The notes beneath the pieces are model-generated. The model was not told where the DNA came from and did not search any database. It saw only the letters and a list, made by a program, of their open reading frames with translations. Made by a program: the position numbers and the translations under genes. DNA of 59,608 nucleotides from an uncultured Candidatus Poseidoniales archaeon (GTDB lineage Archaea; Thermoplasmatota; Poseidoniia; Poseidoniales; Poseidoniaceae), in the NCBI GenBank assembly GCA_000246735.1, contig CM001443.1:731791-791398 (forward strand), in the 5' to 3' direction. How positions within the stretch are numbered: the stretch's first letter is position 1; every line of letters begins with the position of its first letter. Below are positions 55,543 through 59,608 of this stretch, piece after piece.

Positions 55543-56841
55543 TCAGACTGCAGGGAGCAAACCGATGCGGGCAAGACCGCCCCAGACTGGGTCAAGGAAG
55601 GCAGGAAGCAAGCGGTGACGCATGTATACGGCTGCGGCAAGGCTGATTTTTTGGACCTTGTTGAGTTTGACTCGCTTGGTAAAGACATCGCCTTGTTCTT
55701 TCTCGATTTGACGGAGGATCTTGTCGTAGAATGCAATCATTGCAGCAGGAGAATATCGTGTTCTTCGAGGAAGGAGTGGCAACAATTGTCGAGCTTCCTT
55801 GAGGTAGGTTCGGGCCCTTCGTGCATAATCTTTGCAATAGGGTTCCCACTGCTTGTTGAGCACCACTTGCTCACCAAGTTCTGGTTCTGTGATTCCGTTT
55901 GCTTCGAGTTCATCCAGTGGAAGGTACACACGATCTCGTTGGATGTCTTCACCGACGTCTCTGAGCACGTTTGTCAATTGCATGAAAATTCCCCATGATT
56001 CGGCGAATTTCTTGGCCCGTGGGTCTTCATATCCGTAGATTTCTATGCACATCAATCCAACGACAGATGCCACTCTATAGCAATAGACATAGAGTTCGTC
56101 GAAACTTCGGTACCGGTTGTTGTAGAGGTCATCTTCCATTCCGGAGATGAGGTCATCAAAGACTTCCCGACCGATTGAATATCGCTCAACAGTTTCCTTG
56201 AGGGCAAGGAACACTGGGTCAGTGGAATACACGTCTGAGTAGCATGTGGAGAGTTTCTTTCTGAAGAAGAACAACTGTGTAATCTTGTTGAGGTAAGCTT
56301 CCTCATCGAGGATGGTGCCCTGATCTTGGAGGCTCTCAAGTTGTTCCCGGTAAGCGACTGCTTCGGGGTCCATTTCGCCTTGGCTTCCAGGGAATCGGTC
56401 TGCCCAGTCGCCGTCAGCAATGTCGTCTGCTCGACGGCAGAAGGCGTAAACAGCGCACATTGCATGGCGTTGCTCGTCAGGTAAATACTTGAACGAGTGA
56501 TAGAAGTTTCCGGCTTCCCTCATTGTGAGTTCTTCACAGTATCGGAATGCCAACTTCATCAATTCTTGAGGCGGTTGGTCGGACCAAATTGGAGCGTCGA
56601 GGTGTTCGAATGGATCAACCAATTCGTTCTTTTCCCCAACGATTCCGATGAATGTGGCACCTTCACGTAGCGCCTCCATGGCTGTTACGCTGACTGCTTT
56701 TACCGCATCTCTGGCCAACATAACACCGGCCCTCACACGGTCAAGAGCAGTCATTGTCTCTTGTTGCTCGCCTTCTTCTCGGGTTGCGGCGTTCCCTTTG
56801 AGAGGGAACAACAAATCCAGAGGTTTCCGGCGCTCGAGCAT
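55543..56841 (-). CDS. Squalene/phytoene synthase family protein (copy 1)
   Basis: FYHSFKYLPDEQRHAMCAVYAFCRRADDIADGDW; YCYRVASVVGLMCIEIYGY; QLTNVLRDVGEDIQRDRVYLPLDEL. Confidence 0.9.
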   Translation of the reverse strand: MLERRKPLDLLFPLKGNAATREEGEQQETMTALDRVRAGVMLARDAVKAVSVTAMEALREGATFIGIVGEKNELVDPFEHLDAPIWSDQPPQELMKLAFRYCEELTMREAGNFYHSFKYLPDEQRHAMCAVYAFCRRADDIADGDWADRFPGSQGEMDPEAVAYREQLESLQDQGTILDEEAYLNKITQLFFFRKKLSTCYSDVYSTDPVFLALKETVERYSIGREVFDDLISGMEDDLYNNRYRSFDELYVYCYRVASVVGLMCIEIYGYEDPRAKKFAESWGIFMQLTNVLRDVGEDIQRDRVYLPLDELEANGITEPELGEQVVLNKQWEPYCKDYARRARTYLKEARQLLPLLPRRTRYSPAAMIAFYDKILRQIEKEQGDVFTKRVKLNKVQKISLAAAVYMRHRLLPAFLDPVWGGLARIGLLPAV

Positions 56842-57074
56842 GGTGAACGAATCTTGCTCGACACTTCCCCTTTTTGAGACCTGCGGAAGTTTGCACCATT
56901 CTTTCCTTACGGAGCAGTCTCTAAAATTATGGCTTGAGGGATTGAAAAATGGTTCCAAAATAAATGTGAGTAACTTTTTACTTAGGGGCTTACGTTCCTT
57001 TTGGTGGCTGGCAGGGCAATGGGGTGTTCGGATGAGGTCGGCTTATCAACCGGGTTTGGCCAACTTCGAAGAAT

Positions 57075-58097
57075 TCACTTTGGAGCATCTTTGTTTTTCT
57101 CAAGAAGTCGTTTAACGCCGCCCGGGATCAAAAGGGCTCTCGGGAGACGTTTGGCATAGGCCTTAATTTCGTCACGAGTCACTTTGATTCGTTCTTCTGA
57201 ATTGAGGATGTTGCCAGTGCGCAACAGAGTGACGGTCCGTTGGCCGATGAGCACTGGGAGCATACAGGAGGCCTTGAGTCTAAATTGCCCCTCCGGAAGC
57301 ATGCGAATGTATTCCACCGCTGCTTCGAAGTGTCCATTGGCTATGTCGAGGTATTCGTCATAGAGCGGACGGAATCGGTCGATATTGGTGTGATCAAGCA
57401 AGTCCTCGGGTTTGAGTCCATGACGTGCCAAGGCATCACTCGGAATGTAGCAGCGTCCGAAGCGCAAATCTTCGGGGATATCTCTCAAGATGTTGATCAT
57501 TTGGAGCGCTTTTCCAAATCGAATGCCCTTCTCGAAAAACTCAGCCTCTTTTTCAGGTTTCAGGGACATCAGATGGGCAAGGGACATTTTTGTCCAAAAC
57601 ACGCCAACACATCCTGCCACACGGTAGGTGTAGTCATCCAACTGTTCATCGTTTGTCAATGCAGAAATTTTACCGCCTTCATTTGCAGGCCCAAACCGTT
57701 GAAGGTCGAGCACTTGACCAGCAACGATCACTTCGAGGCATTCGAGGATTCGCTGTTGATCTTCCTCTCCGTAGACGCCGAGCCCGTCAACAACATCCTG
57801 TACGTTTTGGAGCAGTTTCGCTTCGTTTTCATTGGTCTGAATTTTCGCGATGTGTGAAAAGTCAGGAAGGGTATCTGAGCGTCCTTGAGCAACGTCATTG
57901 TATGACTTGAGAAGGTCGAGAAGGGTTTCTGTCTCGCCGTGCTTGGAATCTGCAATTGTATCGGCTACTCTGGCAAGGAGGTAGAGGAGTCCAATTTGCC
58001 CTCGAATCTTCTTTGGTAAGTATTTCAGAGTCGGGTAAAACGAGCGTGATGTGGCTTCGAGGAGCGCATCTATTTTTGCGTTGACTAACACACTCAT
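57075..58097 (-). CDS. Squalene/phytoene synthase family protein (copy 2)
   Basis: SRSFYPTLKYLPKKIRGQIGLLYLLARVADTIADSKH; YTYRVAGCVGVFWTKMSLAHL; QMINILRDIPEDLRFGRCYIPSDAL. Confidence 0.9.
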   Translation of the reverse strand: MSVLVNAKIDALLEATSRSFYPTLKYLPKKIRGQIGLLYLLARVADTIADSKHGETETLLDLLKSYNDVAQGRSDTLPDFSHIAKIQTNENEAKLLQNVQDVVDGLGVYGEEDQQRILECLEVIVAGQVLDLQRFGPANEGGKISALTNDEQLDDYTYRVAGCVGVFWTKMSLAHLMSLKPEKEAEFFEKGIRFGKALQMINILRDIPEDLRFGRCYIPSDALARHGLKPEDLLDHTNIDRFRPLYDEYLDIANGHFEAAVEYIRMLPEGQFRLKASCMLPVLIGQRTVTLLRTGNILNSEERIKVTRDEIKAYAKRLPRALLIPGGVKRLLEKNKDAPK

Positions 58098-58274
58098 CCA
58101 TGCCCCTCCAACACTCCGGAATCGCTTTCTGTTCTTGACCCTGTGGGATGGTGCATCCTTCGCAAACCTTTGGCTGAGCATAAGCAGTCTTCCTCAATGG
58201 TGCTGGGTTTGTGGGTGATTCTCAAGCAAGACTTTAATTCAAGTCAACCCAACCATGCCACAGGGGGATGGACC

Positions 58275-59608
58275 ATGCAGTGCGGCTCGTGTGCGGAAGA
58301 AATTCCTAATGACAGTATTTTCTGCCCTGAATGCGGTGCTCGTCAAGAAGTCTCCCGTGCAGGGAGTTTCGCAAACACTGGGTCTGTTGGTCTTGGTGGT
58401 CAAGAAGTCACAGGCGGCCGAAACTTTGGTGTCGTCTCAGGAGAAGCAGTCCGTCAACAACGAGACATGGGGCAAGGCCAAACAGGTGGACTTCCTCCTG
58501 AAGTACTCCAACAAATCGCCATGGGTGTTCAGCAGCAACAAAACATTCCACAAGGCCAATTCCCTCCTCAGCAGGGCATGCCTCCCAACCAAATGGGTCA
58601 ATTCCCACCCCAAAACCAACAACCGACCAACGTCGTGGGTGGTGCTCGATCTGATTTGCCGCAGCAACTTCGTGGCCCCTCACTTTCCAGCGGTGCTGTT
58701 CCTCAGAAAAATCCAGCAAATGTAACAGCGTTCAACCCAGGTGGCACCATGGTTGCCAACAACCCCTCTGCATCCCCAACCGATGCTATGGTAAACCGCT
58801 TGGCTGAAGCTGAGCGTGCCATGAAAGACGAACGTCGAAACCAGTGGCTCAACATCAACCAAACTCCTGCGGGTAATGTCCTCGCTTCACTTGGAGCAGA
58901 GTTGCCATCTCATTTGCGTGGCGTGGATAACGATGCAGCCAAAGAAATAATGGCTGGTGCGCTTGGCCAAACACCTGCCAATTCACCTGACGAAGCTTTG
59001 CTCCGCCGGATGTGTGAAGTGGCCGTCCGCCGAGTCGCCCGAAAGCGTGGTGTTGCAGTTGAAACCCCTCAAGCCAAGACCGACGGTGGGGAACTCAAAG
59101 TTAACGTCACCTATGTCGACGACGGCCGTGTCTTGGATACTCCTGATGATCTCAAGCAGGCATTTGAACATGCAATCCAAACTGAGATGGCACTGAAAGG
59201 ATTTGATCTCGTGCCAGTCCTCACAATTTTCAGATCAAAAGACGGGGAAGTCGAGAACCTTGACAAGCAACCGGAAGATGAAGAGGAAATGTTTGCCTGT
59301 GAAATCTGCGATGGACTTGTCAAAGAAAGCGACAATGAATGCCCTCACTGCGGCGCAATGTTCGAAGATGAGGAAGAAGAAGTTCAGGCCTCACCAAAAC
59401 GCTCGGGTCCACCTGGCCCCGGGAAGTCAGGCGGTCCTCCGGGTCCGAAGAAGTCGGGCGGCCCACCGGGTCCCAAGAAGTCAGGCGGTCCTCCGGGTCC
59501 GAAGAAGTCAGGCGGTCCTCCGGGTCCGAAGAAGTCGGGCGGTCCTCCGGGTCCAAAGAAATCAGGCGGTCCTTCGGGTCCCAAGAAATCAGGCGGTCCT
59601 CCGGGTCC
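58275..59608 (+). CDS. Double zinc-ribbon protein with Gln/Pro-rich linker and collagen-like C-terminal repeats; 3' end beyond window
   Basis: Translated by hand from ATG 58275: MQCGSCAEEIPNDSIFCPECGAR...QQQNIPQGQFPPQQGMPPNQMGQFPPQNQQP...FACEICDGLVKESDNECPHCGAMFEDEEEE...(GPPGPKKSG)n; no stop to window end. Missing from ORF track because unterminated. Confidence 0.85.
   Translation, partial: MQCGSCAEEIPNDSIFCPECGARQEVSRAGSFANTGSVGLGGQEVTGGRNFGVVSGEAVRQQRDMGQGQTGGLPPEVLQQIAMGVQQQQNIPQGQFPPQQGMPPNQMGQFPPQNQQPTNVVGGARSDLPQQLRGPSLSSGAVPQKNPANVTAFNPGGTMVANNPSASPTDAMVNRLAEAERAMKDERRNQWLNINQTPAGNVLASLGAELPSHLRGVDNDAAKEIMAGALGQTPANSPDEALLRRMCEVAVRRVARKRGVAVETPQAKTDGGELKVNVTYVDDGRVLDTPDDLKQAFEHAIQTEMALKGFDLVPVLTIFRSKDGEVENLDKQPEDEEEMFACEICDGLVKESDNECPHCGAMFEDEEEEVQASPKRSGPPGPGKSGGPPGPKKSGGPPGPKKSGGPPGPKKSGGPPGPKKSGGPPGPKKSGGPSGPKKSGGPPG
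59406..59608 (+). repeat. 27-bp in-frame tandem repeat encoding GPPGPKKSG (7 full units plus a partial)
   Basis: Units such as ggtcctccgggtccgaagaagtcaggc repeat every 27 bp from 59406, with mostly third-position variation. Confidence 0.95.

Noticed and set aside
59320-59584. Minus-strand ORFs with GPPDFFGPGG and DPEDRLTSS repeats
   Set aside because: They are antisense translations of the collagen-like repeat; the plus frame with zinc ribbons is continuous and better supported.
59406-59608. CRISPR-like array
   Set aside because: Repeats are contiguous 27-bp in-frame coding units with no spacers.

Overview
The window looks like a chromosomal segment from a marine euryarchaeon, probably Marine Group II / Poseidoniales or a relative; this is inferred from gene content. 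It is almost entirely coding. There is no CRISPR array, rRNA, transposase or recognisable prophage. Recognisable modules, left to right: 3' end of a LeuA/homocitrate-synthase-like gene; AstE/AspA-like deacylase; hotdog thioesterase; SprT-like metalloprotease; Hel308 helicase followed by a Cgi121-like KEOPS subunit; TldD/TldE; RPA large subunit plus RPA-associated protein; a Tad/archaellum-like secretion operon (two GspF-family membrane proteins and a TadA-like ATPase); GGPP synthase and geranylgeranyl reductase; an archaeal pilin; MoaA; AroA; MutL/MutS; L10e; ABCE1/Rli1; two tandem RecB/Cas4-like nucleases with OB-like tails; a ubiquitin-like ...GG protein; tRNA-Ser(CGA); PAC2 protein; Nop10, aIF2-alpha, S27e, L44e, L37e; PurF; a ThiI-like protein; ETF alpha/beta; a protein resembling the N-terminal half of MCM; TyrRS; a glutaryl-CoA-dehydrogenase-like ACAD; two tandem phytoene/squalene synthases; and a double zinc-ribbon protein with a collagen-like GPPGPKKSG tail that runs off the window. 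The main hunt results are a set of repurposed-looking homologues: a HemC-like protein lacking the cofactor Cys and catalytic Asp, a ThiI-like protein with a destroyed PP-loop, and a stand-alone MCM-N-terminal-like protein. Also notable are the paired 4-Cys nucleases, the collagen-like zinc-ribbon protein, and a Tad-like operon with an unusual small lead gene. All family calls were made by eye from the translated sequence; no searches were run.
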